Counted from the stretch's first letter, positions 46,608 through 56,826 are shown. The stretch: 64,000 nucleotides of DNA from Henriciella sp. (GCA_002733705.1 NVWP01000029.1:1-64000); one strand, 5' to 3'. The notes: generated from the letters alone by a model not told the origin. A program made the numbers and translations.

Positions 46608-47597
46608 ATGCACGATCAGTTGGCAGAGCGGGTGTGGCTGGCCCCGATGTCGGGTTCGACAGACGCTGCGTTCCGTAGGCAGGCGGTGCGTTTCGGCGCA
46701 GAGGCCGTTGTCTCCGAAATGGTTGCGGGAGAGACGCTTGCCATGGCGCGGCCTGATGTTGTGCGCCGCACATGCCGTCACGAAGGCGCGGGGCGTTGGA
46801 TTGTCCAGCTTGCCGCCAGGCGTCCGGAGGACATGAAACGCGGTGCCGAACTGGTGGCAGAAGCAGGCGTCGACCAGATAGATATCAACATGGGCTGCCC
46901 GTCGCGTCAGGTAACGGGCGGGCAGTCAGGCTCCGCCCTCATGAGAGAGCCGGATCTCGCAAGGGCCATCATCGACGCTGCCCTGGAAGGGGCTGGCGGT
47001 CGGCCCGTCTCTCTCAAGATGCGGCTTGGCTGGGATGGAGACATGCTCAATGCGCCGGATCTGGCGCAATATGCAGAACGTGCCGGTCTTTGCATGGTGA
47101 CGGTTCATGGGCGTACCCGCTGCCAGTTCTATAAAGGCGAGGCGGACTGGGCCCGCGTCCGCGATACGGTAGAGGCAATCAGTCTCCCTGTTATTGTAAA
47201 TGGTGATATCGGATCGACAGGGGATGCAGATCGCGCGCTCGAACATTCGCACGCGCACGGTGTCATGATCGGCCGCAGCGCCATGGGCCAGCCCTGGCTG
47301 CTGGGCGAAGTGGCCGCGCATTTGCAGGGCCGTCATGACTGGCAGGCACCGAGCTTGAGTGAAAAGTTCGAAAGCCTGATTGAGCAGATCGAGGACAGCA
47401 TGTCCCTTTATGGCACGACTCTTGGCCTGCGCATTGTGCGCAAACACATCTCCGCCTCTGTGGACTGCCTGGCGAATGACTGGACAGAGGACGAGCGCCG
47501 CTCGATCCGCGCGGCGGCCTGCCGCTTCAATGAACCCGGTCCTCTCATCGATTTTCTTACCCGTATTTATCAGAGTCCCCGGAGTGTCGCGGCATGA
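46608..47597 (+). CDS. dusB: tRNA-dihydrouridine synthase (DusB/NifR3)
   Basis: FMN enzyme reducing uridine to dihydrouridine in the tRNA D-loop, known in alphaproteobacteria as NifR3. It has the [13 protein letters not shown] start, the Cys loop [47 protein letters not shown] and [14 protein letters not shown] 46608 ([10 protein letters not shown]) is my choice; 46599 (MRSMHDQ) is also possible, and neither has a good Shine-Dalgarno. About 329 aa. Its stop overlaps the ntrB ATG by 4 nt: the classical dusB-ntrB-ntrC operon. Confidence 0.95.
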   Translation: MHDQLAERVWLAPMSGSTDAAFRRQAVRFGAEAVVSEMVAGETLAMARPDVVRRTCRHEGAGRWIVQLAARRPEDMKRGAELVAEAGVDQIDINMGCPSRQVTGGQSGSALMREPDLARAIIDAALEGAGGRPVSLKMRLGWDGDMLNAPDLAQYAERAGLCMVTVHGRTRCQFYKGEADWARVRDTVEAISLPVIVNGDIGSTGDADRALEHSHAHGVMIGRSAMGQPWLLGEVAAHLQGRHDWQAPSLSEKFESLIEQIEDSMSLYGTTLGLRIVRKHISASVDCLANDWTEDERRSIRAAACRFNEPGPLIDFLTRIYQSPRSVAA

Positions 47598-48646
47598 GCG
47601 AAAAGGCGAACCTTTCAGATCTCGCGCCCTTTGCCATCATCCATCTCGATCCGCGCAGGGTGATCCTGACTGCCAACACCGAAGCGCAGATCCTGCTTGG
47701 CCATTCGCTCAGCAGTCTGCAGGGCCGTAATCTGAGTGAGTTTATCTACCACGACTCACCCATTTTTGAGCTTCTGGACCGCGTGAGCGGCGAAGAGGGC
47801 GACGTGAATGCGCACGGCGTCGTGGTTTCTGGTCCGGCCGCGCCGAAGAACCGGCTCTATGACGTCCGCCTGAGACCAGGCCCCGACGCGACGATTGTGC
47901 TCGCAGTGTCAGAAACACTCATGCGTGATCCGTCTGACAGCGCGGCTGGTATTTCCGGCTTCGGGCGTATCCTGGGCCATGAGGTCAAAAATCCGCTCGC
48001 CGGTATTTCCGGGGCTGCGCAACTGCTGCTTCGGACGGCTGATGACAAGCAGGCGCCGCTCCTCGATGTGATCCGCAGTGAAGCGAGCCGTATCGAACGG
48101 CTGGTGAGCCGGCTATCGGCCTTTGAGCTGTTCTCCGCGCCGCGCCGGGACCGATTCAATATCCACCAGCTCCTCGACAAGATCATGATTGCCGAGGAGG
48201 CCGCACATGGTGGCAACATTATCCTGAAGCGCGCCTATGATCCGTCCCTTCCAGAAATCCTTGGCGACGAAGATCATCTGCATGAGGCTTTTCAGAATAT
48301 TGTGCGCAATGCCGCCGAAGCGGCCAGCGAAACTGGCGGCAAGGGCGAGGTCACGCTTCAGACTGCGTTCGAGACCGGCTTTGCCTTCTCGAGCAAGCGC
48401 AATGCCCGGCGTCTCCAGCGCGCCATCCGGGTGACGGTCGAAGACAATGGCCGGGGGATAAGCGCCGAAACACGCGACCAGATGTTCGACATGTTTTCAT
48501 CCACGAAGGCGGGCGGACGCGGTCTCGGCCTCAGCGTCGTCTCCGAAGTCGTGGCGGCCCATGAGGGGCGTATAAAAGTAGAGAGCAGGCCAGGACAGAC
48601 GAAATTCTCCGTCTTCCTGCCCATGAAACGGGAAAATGTTCAATGA
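47594..48646 (+). CDS. ntrB: Nitrogen regulation sensor histidine kinase NtrB
   Basis: Cytosolic two-component kinase/phosphatase that controls NtrC in response to nitrogen status through PII. PAS-like N-terminal domain (about 12-110), the H-box LGHEVKNPLAGISGAAQLL (about 133) with the phospho-acceptor His, a helical dimerisation part, and the ATPase domain with N-box (NIVRNAAEAA), VEDNGRGI and GGRGLGLSVV. Length 350 aa. Start overlaps dusB and stop overlaps ntrC ATG, both by 4 nt. Confidence 0.94.
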   Translation: MSEKANLSDLAPFAIIHLDPRRVILTANTEAQILLGHSLSSLQGRNLSEFIYHDSPIFELLDRVSGEEGDVNAHGVVVSGPAAPKNRLYDVRLRPGPDATIVLAVSETLMRDPSDSAAGISGFGRILGHEVKNPLAGISGAAQLLLRTADDKQAPLLDVIRSEASRIERLVSRLSAFELFSAPRRDRFNIHQLLDKIMIAEEAAHGGNIILKRAYDPSLPEILGDEDHLHEAFQNIVRNAAEAASETGGKGEVTLQTAFETGFAFSSKRNARRLQRAIRVTVEDNGRGISAETRDQMFDMFSSTKAGGRGLGLSVVSEVVAAHEGRIKVESRPGQTKFSVFLPMKRENVQ

Positions 48647-50010
48647 GTCAGAAGACTGTCCTTCTCGCAGAGGACGACGCCAGCATCCGTCTCGTCGTCA
48701 ATCAGACCCTTGTCACCGCAGGCTACCAGGTCCGCGCAACAAGTTCGGTCGATGCTCTCGAGCGCTGGGTGCGAAATGGCGAGGGCGACGTTATCGTGAC
48801 GGACGTCTATCTGGGTGACACCGCGATCTTCGAGGTCTTGCCCTCAATCAAGCTGGCGCGCCCGGACCTTCCTGTCATTGTCATGAGCGGCCAGAACACA
48901 ATCCTTACAGCGGCCTCAGCCGCCCGCCATGGCGTCTATGATTATCTTCCCAAACCTTTCGATATCGACCAGCTGACAGGTCTTGTCGGTCGGGCGTTGA
49001 AGGGCCCCTTGCGGAAAGATGCAGCCGCGGCCGAAGCGCTCAAGGGGCAGGGTGAGACAAGCCTTCCGCTGATCGGGCGATCTGAGCCGATGCAGGAAGT
49101 TTATCGTATTATTTCAAGGGTGATGAACACCGATCTCACTGTCCTCATTGAAGGCGAATCGGGCACCGGCAAGGAATTGGCAGCCCAGGCCATTCACGAA
49201 CTTGGCAGCGACAAGAACGGGCCCTTCAAGGCGCTTGACCTGGCCGCTATGTCCACCGAACGTGTCAGCCGCGATCTTTTTGGTACGCCGGACGAACCGG
49301 GTCTGGCCTTCGACAAGGGAGCAACGCTCTATCTCGACGAGATTGGCGACTTGCCCGCCGAGGCGCAGACACAGCTGGTCAAGCTGATGAGGGAAGCCGG
49401 CGGGGCCCGGATTATCGCCTCGACGCGCAAACCTCTCGGAACGCTGGTCGAGGAAGGCCGATTCCGCGAGGATTTGTTCTACCGGATCAATGTCGTTCGG
49501 ATCTTTATGCCGCCGCTCCGCCAGAAAAAGGAAGACATTCCCGAATTGGTGCGCGCTTTCCTGATCCGGGCGCAGCGCAAGGGCCTGCCCAACAAACAGC
49601 TGGAACAGGCCGCCATGGACCTCGTCATGGCTTATGACTGGCCGGGGAATGTGCGCGAGCTGGAAAACCTGATCATGCGTCTTGCCGCGCTCAGCCCCGA
49701 TGCGGTCATCTCGCAGCGCGATGTCGAGCGGGAGCTTAGGGCCGAAGCGCTGAAGGATATTTCGTCTTCCGGCAGCTTCGAGAAGGAGGTCGAGACACTT
49801 CTGCACAAATACGTCATGGCGGACCTGCTGCAGGCTGACCCGGACGACAGTGACATTCACCGTACCATCATGGAACAGGTGGAACGCCCCCTCATCAAGC
49901 TCGCCCTGTCTGTCACGTCAGGAAACAAGCTCCGCACGGCGGCCTTGCTGGGGGTCAATCGCAACACGCTTCGGTCACGGATCAACACGCTTGGCCTCGC
50001 AGACGATTGA
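48643..50010 (+). CDS. ntrC: Nitrogen regulation response regulator NtrC lacking the GAFTGA loop
   Basis: Receiver domain (phospho-Asp54 in VTDVYLGD), AAA+ domain (about 140-375, Walker A GESGTGKE near 172, Walker B LYLDEIGD, arginine finger REDLFYRINV), and a C-terminal Fis-type helix-turn-helix (TAALLGVNRNTLRSRI). The GAFTGA loop that contacts sigma54 is missing: after LFG the sequence runs TPDEPGLAFDKGATLYLDE. The R. capsulatus NtrC, which works with sigma70, and Caulobacter NtrC also lack it. Hence this NtrC may act through the housekeeping polymerase or as a repressor. 455 aa. Confidence 0.94.
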   Translation: MSQKTVLLAEDDASIRLVVNQTLVTAGYQVRATSSVDALERWVRNGEGDVIVTDVYLGDTAIFEVLPSIKLARPDLPVIVMSGQNTILTAASAARHGVYDYLPKPFDIDQLTGLVGRALKGPLRKDAAAAEALKGQGETSLPLIGRSEPMQEVYRIISRVMNTDLTVLIEGESGTGKELAAQAIHELGSDKNGPFKALDLAAMSTERVSRDLFGTPDEPGLAFDKGATLYLDEIGDLPAEAQTQLVKLMREAGGARIIASTRKPLGTLVEEGRFREDLFYRINVVRIFMPPLRQKKEDIPELVRAFLIRAQRKGLPNKQLEQAAMDLVMAYDWPGNVRELENLIMRLAALSPDAVISQRDVERELRAEALKDISSSGSFEKEVETLLHKYVMADLLQADPDDSDIHRTIMEQVERPLIKLALSVTSGNKLRTAALLGVNRNTLRSRINTLGLADD

Positions 50011-50084
50011 TTGACCATAGGCAGGCTGTTGCTTTAGAGCCTCACTGTTGCGCACCGAACACAACGCGTATTGTGAGGTAGAGA

Positions 50085-52283
50085 TTGCTCGGCTTTCTGA
50101 AGCCAGGAACATCACAGACCGGCTGGACGCTGTTCCAGTGGCTCTTCCTGATTGCCGCTTTCCTGGCGGCCATGGTGACGTTCGTAGCCGTCTCGGAACT
50201 CGATCCGATCGAGCCCGTCAGCCGCGATGTGCAGGCGATGATTATCGCCAATACACTTATCATCAGTATCCTCGCGCTGATTATCGTCCAACGTTACCGG
50301 GCCTCGCGCACGCTGGAGAAAGGCGCTGAAGGCAACCGGCTTGCCCGGCGTTTTCTGCTCCTCTTTAGCCTCTCCGCCGTCATCCCTGCGCTGGTGGTAT
50401 CTGTCTTTCTGTGGGCCGCGATTTCGAGAGGGTTCGATACATGGTTCGGGACGCGAATCGTCACCCTGGTGGAGCAGACAGCTGCCGTCGCCCGCCAGAA
50501 TGTCGAGGAGTATAGCGATGTGCTGGAGGAAGACACACGCCTGATGGCGACGGACGTCAATAACGCGCTGGAGGGGCTGAACGAGGATCCTGAGCGCTTC
50601 TCGTCCTATCTCGGCATTCAGGCCTATGTCCGCAACATGCCAGCCGCCTATGTCATTGACCGCGAAGGCGATCCGCTGGCCGTGGGTGAGAATACGAGCG
50701 GTGAAGGCTATTTCCGCAGGCCAACTTCTCAGATGTTCCAGGACGCCGAGAGGGGGGAGGTTATCCTCTCGCTGCAGGAGGCAGACGGTTTTGCAACCTC
50801 TCTGATTTCACTGGACGGCCGTGAGGACACATTCCTCTATCTCGCCAAGCCGCTGGATCGCGACGCCTTTGCGCGGCTGCGCCGGGCCGAGCAGGCTCTC
50901 GAAGAGTACAGGATTGCTGGCGAACTCAGCACCCGGTCCCAGACGCTGTTTGTCGTCGCGTATGGCCAGATTGTGGCTCTCGTGCTCCTCATGGCTATCC
51001 GCCTGGCGCTTGAGGCAGCCAGTCGCATCACAGGCCCAATTGGCCGGCTTGCAAACGCGGCCCAGTCTGTGCGCGATGGCAATCTGGACATCCGCGTCCC
51101 GCTTCCCCGAAGCAAGGATGAGGTGCGGACCCTGACCCGGTCATTCAATGTGATGACCGAACAACTCGGGGCGCAGCGTTCGGCCCTGATCAGCGCACGT
51201 GAGGATGCAGAGGACAGGCGGCTGTTTCTCGAGACCCTTCTGGAAGAGGTGAGTGCCGGCGTCATCCGGATCGACGAGAGCTTCCGCGTCACACTTGCCA
51301 ACCCGTCGGCGGAAAAGCTGCTTGACGCAGAGCCACCCGTGGAAGGACGCCATCTCTCTGTCGTTGCGCCTGCTTTTCTGCCCTATGTGGAAGAAGCCAT
51401 GGCGAGCGGACAGCCGATTGACGCCTCGCTTGATCTTCGAACGGCCGGTGGGGCTCGCCACTTCAGACTGAAGGCGGCGCGCGACACAACTGGCGGGCTC
51501 GTCCTGACATTCGACGATGCGACCCGGCTCGTCACAGCGCAGCGCCAGCTTGCCTGGCGCGACGTGGCGCGGCGCATCGCCCATGAAATCAGAAACCCGC
51601 TGACCCCCATCCAGCTCTCCGCTGAGCGCCTGAGACGGCGCTATACCAAATATATTCCGGAGGATGACCAGGTCTTCGAAAAATGCACCGACACCATTCT
51701 GCGCCAGGTCAATGATATCGGCCGCATGGTCGAAGAGTTTTCTGGCTTTGCGCGTATGCCGAAACCGACACTCAACAGTTTCGACCTTGCCAAGCTCATC
51801 GACGAAACGGGCTTTGCCCAGCAGGTGGTGAGTCCCGACATTGAGGTTGACATACACCACGCCCGCAAGCCGCTGATCATCGCTGCGGACGAACGCTTGC
51901 TCGGGCAGGCAATTGGGAACATCGTGAAAAACGCGGCCGAAGCCATCGAGCGGCTTACCGATGTCGAAGAAAAACAGGGCACTATAGAGATTCGGACTGA
52001 GGAGGCTGAAGACTCCATCGCGATTGTCATAGAAGACAATGGTCCGGGCTTCCCCGAAGAAGCACGCGAACGCCTGCTGGAACCCTATGTGACCACACGC
52101 GAGAAGGGGACAGGCTTGGGCCTTGCAATCGTCAACAGGATCATTGTCGATCATGGCGGCTCGATCCAGTTGCAGGGGCGGGAAGGCTCAAGAAACGGCG
52201 CACGTGTGCGAATCATGTTGCCCAAGCAGGCCGATCTGGAAGAACTCGAAGATGATGCTGAGTCCACGGAGGTGCTCTCATGA
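50085..52283 (+). CDS. ntrY: Sensor histidine kinase NtrY
   Basis: Membrane-bound kinase partner of NtrX, 732 aa. Three N-terminal membrane helices (about 17-110), a periplasmic domain (about 115-290), another transmembrane helix (about 295-315), a HAMP domain (about 317-370), PAS, then the H-box RRIAHEIRNPLTPIQLSAERL (about 498) and ATPase (NIVKNAAEAIE, EDNGPGF, GTGLGLAIV). The start is TTG 50085 with GAGG (50075-50078) 6 nt upstream. It is 74 nt after ntrC; its stop overlaps ntrX by 4 nt. Confidence 0.93.
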   Translation: MLGFLKPGTSQTGWTLFQWLFLIAAFLAAMVTFVAVSELDPIEPVSRDVQAMIIANTLIISILALIIVQRYRASRTLEKGAEGNRLARRFLLLFSLSAVIPALVVSVFLWAAISRGFDTWFGTRIVTLVEQTAAVARQNVEEYSDVLEEDTRLMATDVNNALEGLNEDPERFSSYLGIQAYVRNMPAAYVIDREGDPLAVGENTSGEGYFRRPTSQMFQDAERGEVILSLQEADGFATSLISLDGREDTFLYLAKPLDRDAFARLRRAEQALEEYRIAGELSTRSQTLFVVAYGQIVALVLLMAIRLALEAASRITGPIGRLANAAQSVRDGNLDIRVPLPRSKDEVRTLTRSFNVMTEQLGAQRSALISAREDAEDRRLFLETLLEEVSAGVIRIDESFRVTLANPSAEKLLDAEPPVEGRHLSVVAPAFLPYVEEAMASGQPIDASLDLRTAGGARHFRLKAARDTTGGLVLTFDDATRLVTAQRQLAWRDVARRIAHEIRNPLTPIQLSAERLRRRYTKYIPEDDQVFEKCTDTILRQVNDIGRMVEEFSGFARMPKPTLNSFDLAKLIDETGFAQQVVSPDIEVDIHHARKPLIIAADERLLGQAIGNIVKNAAEAIERLTDVEEKQGTIEIRTEEAEDSIAIVIEDNGPGFPEEARERLLEPYVTTREKGTGLGLAIVNRIIVDHGGSIQLQGREGSRNGARVRIMLPKQADLEELEDDAESTEVLS

Positions 52284-53668
52284 CCACTGACATCCTTGTC
52301 GTAGACGATGAGCCCGATATCCGGGACCTTATCTCCGGGGTCCTGGAAGATGAGGGCTACGCTGTGCGCAGCGCAGCAACCGCCGAGAAAGCGCTGGAAG
52401 AGGTTCGGATGCGCGCGCCCGGCCTCGTCATCCTCGATGTCTGGCTTCAGGGCAGTGACATGGACGGCTTGTCTCTGCTTAAATTCCTGAAATCGATCGA
52501 TCCGCTGATTCCGGTCATTGTGATCAGCGGCCACGGGAATATCGAGACCGCTGTGGCGGCTATCCGCCGCGGCGCTTATGACTTCATCGAAAAGCCATTC
52601 AAGTCCGACCGGTTGATCCACCTGGTCGAACGCGCCCTGGAATCCACAGCGCTCAAGCGGGAAAATGCCTCGCTCCGCAACCTTGTGATCAGCAGCGATG
52701 ACTGGATCGGCAACAGCCATGCAGCGACCACGCTGCGCACCGCCATCGACAAGGTCGGTCCGACCAATTCCCGGGTTCTGGTCACCGGTCCGGCGGGGGC
52801 GGGCAAGGAGCTCGCCTCAAGGCTCATCCACGCCCATTCCAACCGCCAGAACGGTCCTTTTGTGGTGGTCAGCGCGGCGAATATCGCGCCCGACCTGATG
52901 GAGCAGGAGCTCTTTGGCGAAGAGGATCATGATGGCCGCCCGAAACGCATCGGCCTCTTTGAGAAGGCGCATACGGGCACTCTGTTGCTGGACGAAGTGG
53001 CGGACATGCCGCTCGGGACCCAGAACAAGATCCTGCGGGTGCTGACCGAGCAGCGTTTCCAGCGGGTGGGCGGAAAGTCGGATGTGCATGTCGATGTGCG
53101 GGTCATGTCGGCGTCGACAAAGGACCTCAAGGAAGAAATCGCCGCCAAGCGTTTTCGCGAAGATCTTTTCTATCGGCTGAGTGTGGTCCCTATCCGGGTG
53201 CCGTCGCTGGCGGAACGGCGCGATGACATTCCCGCACTTATCGATCATTTTACGGGCAAGATCGCCGACAGCTCGGGGCTTAATGCGCGCTCGTTCTCGT
53301 CCGAAGCAATTGCCGTCCTGCAATCAATGGATTGGCCGGGCAATGTGCGTCAGCTCAAGAATCTGGTCGAGCGCATACTCATCCTGTCGCCGCACGATGC
53401 CAGACGGCCGGTTTCCGTCGATGAACTGCCCCAGGAGCGCAGCGGTATATCGGGTGGCGGCAACCCCTCGGCGTCTGCGGATCTTGTCGGCCTTTCGCTC
53501 CGGGACGCCCGGGAACAGTTCGAGCGGGAATATCTGACGCTCCAGATTACCCGTTTCGATGGAAACATCTCGCGGACAGCTGAATTCATCGGTATGGAAA
53601 GATCGGCCCTGCACCGGAAACTCAAGGCGCTGGGCGTGAATGCCTCTGCGTCGCGATCGGAAGTCTAG
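52280..53668 (+). CDS. ntrX: Response regulator NtrX lacking the GAFTGA loop
   Basis: Paralogue of NtrC, 462 aa: receiver (phospho-Asp53 in LVILDVWLQ), AAA+ domain (Walker A GPAGAGKEL near 173, Walker B LLLDEVADMP, REDLFYRLSV) and a C-terminal helix-turn-helix (TAEFIGMERSALHRKL). As in other alphaproteobacteria it lacks GAFTGA: after LFG it reads EEDHDGRPKRIGLFEKAH. NtrYX in the class links nitrogen, redox and envelope control. The next gene, trkA, starts 2 nt after the stop. Confidence 0.94.
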   Translation: MTTDILVVDDEPDIRDLISGVLEDEGYAVRSAATAEKALEEVRMRAPGLVILDVWLQGSDMDGLSLLKFLKSIDPLIPVIVISGHGNIETAVAAIRRGAYDFIEKPFKSDRLIHLVERALESTALKRENASLRNLVISSDDWIGNSHAATTLRTAIDKVGPTNSRVLVTGPAGAGKELASRLIHAHSNRQNGPFVVVSAANIAPDLMEQELFGEEDHDGRPKRIGLFEKAHTGTLLLDEVADMPLGTQNKILRVLTEQRFQRVGGKSDVHVDVRVMSASTKDLKEEIAAKRFREDLFYRLSVVPIRVPSLAERRDDIPALIDHFTGKIADSSGLNARSFSSEAIAVLQSMDWPGNVRQLKNLVERILILSPHDARRPVSVDELPQERSGISGGGNPSASADLVGLSLRDAREQFEREYLTLQITRFDGNISRTAEFIGMERSALHRKLKALGVNASASRSEV

Positions 53669-53670
53669 CC

Positions 53671-55044
53671 ATGCGCGTAATCATTTGCGGTGCCGGCCGG
53701 GTCGGGCAGGGGATTGCCCGCCGGCTAGCCAATGAGAACCACGACATTGTCATGATCGATCAGGACACGAAGCTGATCGACATTGTCCAGACCGAACTCG
53801 ACGTGCGTGGGATCGAGGGGCATGCCGGCTATCCCGATGTTCTTCAGGCGGCTGGCGCAAACGACTGCGATATGATCATCGCCGTGACCTATTCCGACGA
53901 GATCAACATGGTGATTTGCCAGGTTGCCGACACGCTGTTCAACGTTCCGCACAAGATCGCCCGTGTGCGCGCTCAGCAATATCTGGCGCCGGGCTGGCGC
54001 CAGCTTTTTTCCCGCGAGGGGCTGGGAATCGATCTCGTCATTTCGCCCGAAACCGAAGTGGGCGACGCCATCCTGCAGCGCTTCAGTACGCCGGGCGCAC
54101 TGATGAGCGTCAGTTTCGGACGCGGCGACGTCCAGCTCGTTGCAATCGAGGTCCTGGCGGACAGTCCGGTCCTCGACACGGCGCTGGACCAGATCCAGGG
54201 CCTCTTTCCCAGCCTCAGCGCCCGGATCGTCGGGATCAACAGGGCAGGGCACGTTTTCGCACCGCGCGGCAATGACCACCTGAAGGTGGGAGATACCGCC
54301 TACGTCGCCGTGCTGAAATCCCATAGCCACCGGCTTAACAGCATCTTCAACCGGCCAGAGCCAGAGATGCGCCGCGTCGTGATCGTCGGCGGCGGGAATG
54401 TCGGGCTTTATGTGGCCAAGGGACTTGAGAAGCAGTCGGGCGTTCGTGTTCGCGTCATTGAAGCAGATGTCGGGCGCGCCGAACGGGCAGCCGCTGAACT
54501 CTCGCGCACCATTGTCATCCATGGCGATGGTCTGACACGCTATATCCTCGAGGAGTCCGACGCCCCGACAGCCGACCTCGTCATCGCGACCACGCATGAT
54601 GACAAGACCAATATCCTCATTTCAAAGCTCGCAAAGCAGATGGGCGCAAAACGCGCGCTCTCTCTGGTCAATGCACCCGAACTTGCCAGCCTCGCTCGCG
54701 AAATGAAACTGGATGCTGTGCTTGACCCTCGCGCCCTGACGGTTTCGCGCGTCCTGATGAAGATGCGCAGGGGGCGGATCCTTGCGCTGCAATCTCTGGA
54801 GGACGGCGCGGCAGAGATTGCCGAAGGCGTCACGCTCGATACGTCGCCGCTAATCGGAAAATCCCTGGGTTATGACGACATGCCGAAGGGCGTAACGGCT
54901 GCAGCCGTCCTTCGGGACAATGAAGTCGTCTTTGCCTCCAATGAGGTGACTGTTAAGCCCAACGACCATGTCCTTCTCTTTTATGAGGCGGCCATGACCA
55001 GCAAGGTTGAGCAGTTCTTCCGCGTCAGCGCCGACTTCTTCTAG
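53671..55044 (+). CDS. trkA: Trk system potassium transporter peripheral protein TrkA
   Basis: NAD(H)-binding regulatory subunit of the Trk potassium uptake system. Two Rossmann TrkA_N domains (ICGAGRVGQGIARRLA at residue 4, and VVIVGGGNVGLYVAKGLE near 233), each followed by a TrkA_C domain (about 140-225 and 370-455). Length 457 aa is normal. It sits directly behind ntrX and before the membrane subunit trkH, so regulator and transporter genes form one long transcription unit. Confidence 0.96.
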   Translation: MRVIICGAGRVGQGIARRLANENHDIVMIDQDTKLIDIVQTELDVRGIEGHAGYPDVLQAAGANDCDMIIAVTYSDEINMVICQVADTLFNVPHKIARVRAQQYLAPGWRQLFSREGLGIDLVISPETEVGDAILQRFSTPGALMSVSFGRGDVQLVAIEVLADSPVLDTALDQIQGLFPSLSARIVGINRAGHVFAPRGNDHLKVGDTAYVAVLKSHSHRLNSIFNRPEPEMRRVVIVGGGNVGLYVAKGLEKQSGVRVRVIEADVGRAERAAAELSRTIVIHGDGLTRYILEESDAPTADLVIATTHDDKTNILISKLAKQMGAKRALSLVNAPELASLAREMKLDAVLDPRALTVSRVLMKMRRGRILALQSLEDGAAEIAEGVTLDTSPLIGKSLGYDDMPKGVTAAAVLRDNEVVFASNEVTVKPNDHVLLFYEAAMTSKVEQFFRVSADFF

Positions 55045-55079
55045 GCTGGCAAGCGCGATAGCGTCATCAGGCGAGGCCC

Positions 55080-56486
55080 ATGAATTACGCTGCGATCATC
55101 AGGATGCTTGCCGTCTGCGGCTTCGGGCTTTCAGCTTCGATGGTTTTTAGCGGCATCGTGGCCTTTCTGCTTGCGGAGCCCGCGCAGTTTCGGGTTTTTA
55201 TCGCGACGGCCATCCTGCTACTGACAGCAAGCTCAGCCACGATTGTGCTTGTGGGGCAGCCTGCGCGGCGCGCCCAGCCATCCGATGGCCTCGCTTTCAT
55301 GGTGTTTTTCTGGGTATTCGCCGGCATCGTCTGTGCGCCGCCTTTCCTTATGGGGCTGCCCAATGGAAGTCCGATGGCGGCTTTCCATGAGGCTGTTTCC
55401 TGCCTGACCACGACGGGTCACTCGATCCTCGACCCCGCCACGGGAGAGCTCCCCGGCTCAGTTCTTCTATGGAGAGCCTTGCTTCATCTGGTTGGCGCGG
55501 CCGCGACCGTTACCTTTGCGGCAACCGTGCTTGCCGCGCTGAGCCTTGACGGACCGGGCATACACCGCACGCCGCTTTTCAGCCTTTCGGATGAGAGCTT
55601 TTTCGACTCCATGCCGCGCGTTGTGAAGGTCACGGCGCTTTATGGCAGCATCTGCGTCCTGCTTGTATTTGCGATTGAGGTCGTGGGCGGCATTCCGGTC
55701 CATACCGCCTTTGTCGATGCAGTCAGCGCCCTCACGACTGGCTTGGTCGATCCCGCCAGCGTATCTGAAGATGTCGTCCACGCCGCGAGGTCATTTGGAT
55801 TGTCGCTTGGCCTCATCCTTGGCTCGCTCGGCATCTTCTTCATGATCCAGCTGGCAAACAGGCAGTGGCGTAAGGCGCTTGTCGATGCGGAAACGCTGAC
55901 CTTTGGCATGGCCCTGCTGATCTTTTCCGTTATCGGCGTAGGGTTGGGTCTGACAGGCCTTAATGCGATTGGCTGGACGCTGTCGAGCCTTTCGACAAGC
56001 GGCATTGCGCTGGTCGACTCCAGTACGACCCACAGCCTGCCTCTTCTGCTTCAGCTTGCACCGTGTCTTGTTGGCGGGGCTGCGCTGTCGGCGGCAGGGG
56101 GCCTGAAGCTTGCGCGTCTCTATGTTCTTGGCCGACGTGTAGGACAGGAGTTCCTGCGTATGGGGTTCCGCCAGTCTCTGGTACACTTCCAGTTTCGCGG
56201 CCGCGTACAATCTGATCGAACGCTGATGGGAATATGGGTCTATCTGGTGGCCTATATCATTGCCTCGGTCGCTGGCCTTCTGCTCTTTGCCTTTCTGGGG
56301 CTTGGCTTTGACGACGCCCTGTCGACGACACTCGGAAGTCTGACCAACTCCGGACACCTTATTCCGCGATCCGAGATATCCGATGCGCCGCTATACCAGT
56401 TGCTGACGGTTCTTGGCATGATACTGGGCCGTCTGGAGGTACTGGCCTTGATTCCGTTGCTTACAGTATCATTTTGGCGTCGCTAG
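55080..56486 (+). CDS. trkH: Trk potassium transporter membrane subunit TrkH
   Basis: About ten transmembrane helices in 468 aa, with four pore loops. Each keeps a filter-type Gly: SCLTTTGHS (about 114), ALTTGLVDP (about 221), SLSTSGIAL (about 309) and SLTNSGHLI (about 420). Together with TrkA it imports potassium with protons or sodium. Adjacent genes: trkA 35 nt upstream and hfq 85 nt downstream. The conserved Arg in the membrane gate region is not assigned here. Confident as TrkH/KtrB family. Confidence 0.9.
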   Translation: MNYAAIIRMLAVCGFGLSASMVFSGIVAFLLAEPAQFRVFIATAILLLTASSATIVLVGQPARRAQPSDGLAFMVFFWVFAGIVCAPPFLMGLPNGSPMAAFHEAVSCLTTTGHSILDPATGELPGSVLLWRALLHLVGAAATVTFAATVLAALSLDGPGIHRTPLFSLSDESFFDSMPRVVKVTALYGSICVLLVFAIEVVGGIPVHTAFVDAVSALTTGLVDPASVSEDVVHAARSFGLSLGLILGSLGIFFMIQLANRQWRKALVDAETLTFGMALLIFSVIGVGLGLTGLNAIGWTLSSLSTSGIALVDSSTTHSLPLLLQLAPCLVGGAALSAAGGLKLARLYVLGRRVGQEFLRMGFRQSLVHFQFRGRVQSDRTLMGIWVYLVAYIIASVAGLLLFAFLGLGFDDALSTTLGSLTNSGHLIPRSEISDAPLYQLLTVLGMILGRLEVLALIPLLTVSFWRR

Positions 56487-56571
56487 GCAGCTGGGACTTG
56501 CATTGCCCTGCCAATCCGGATAGCGCCAGCGAAAACGCATAGCGAACAGCTCCAGCATACGGATAAAGACC

Positions 56572-56826
56572 ATGTCGTCGGATAAAAAACAAAACCTGCA
56601 GGACACGTTCCTCAATGCTGTCCGGAAGTCTCGTACACCGCTCACGATTTTCCTTGTGAATGGGGTGAAGCTTCAGGGCGTCGTGACCTGGTTCGATAAT
56701 TTCTGCGTCCTCCTTCGTGGGGATGGGCGGCCACCCCAGCTTGTCTATAAGCATGCGATCTCGACGATCGCACCGGGCGCACCTGTCCAGCTCTTCGATG
56801 AAGAAACCACCGCGGACAAGGATTGA
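56572..56826 (+). CDS. hfq: RNA chaperone Hfq
   Basis: 84-aa Sm-like hexamer subunit that helps small RNAs pair with mRNAs. The Sm1 part ([23 protein letters not shown]) and the Sm2 part ([11 protein letters not shown]) are complete, with the key Gln at residue 8 or so and the conserved YKHA. ATG 56572 has a weak Shine-Dalgarno. hfq-hflX is a widely conserved pair; here the hfq stop overlaps the hflX TTG start (TTGA, 56823-56826). Confidence 0.97.
   Translation: MSSDKKQNLQDTFLNAVRKSRTPLTIFLVNGVKLQGVVTWFDNFCVLLRGDGRPPQLVYKHAISTIAPGAPVQLFDEETTADKD

Noticed and set aside
46488..46781. Upstream extension of ispDF and of dusB over the divergent region
   Set aside because: Both frames stay open but their residues do not match the families, and the region looks like a promoter with an NtrC-type palindrome.
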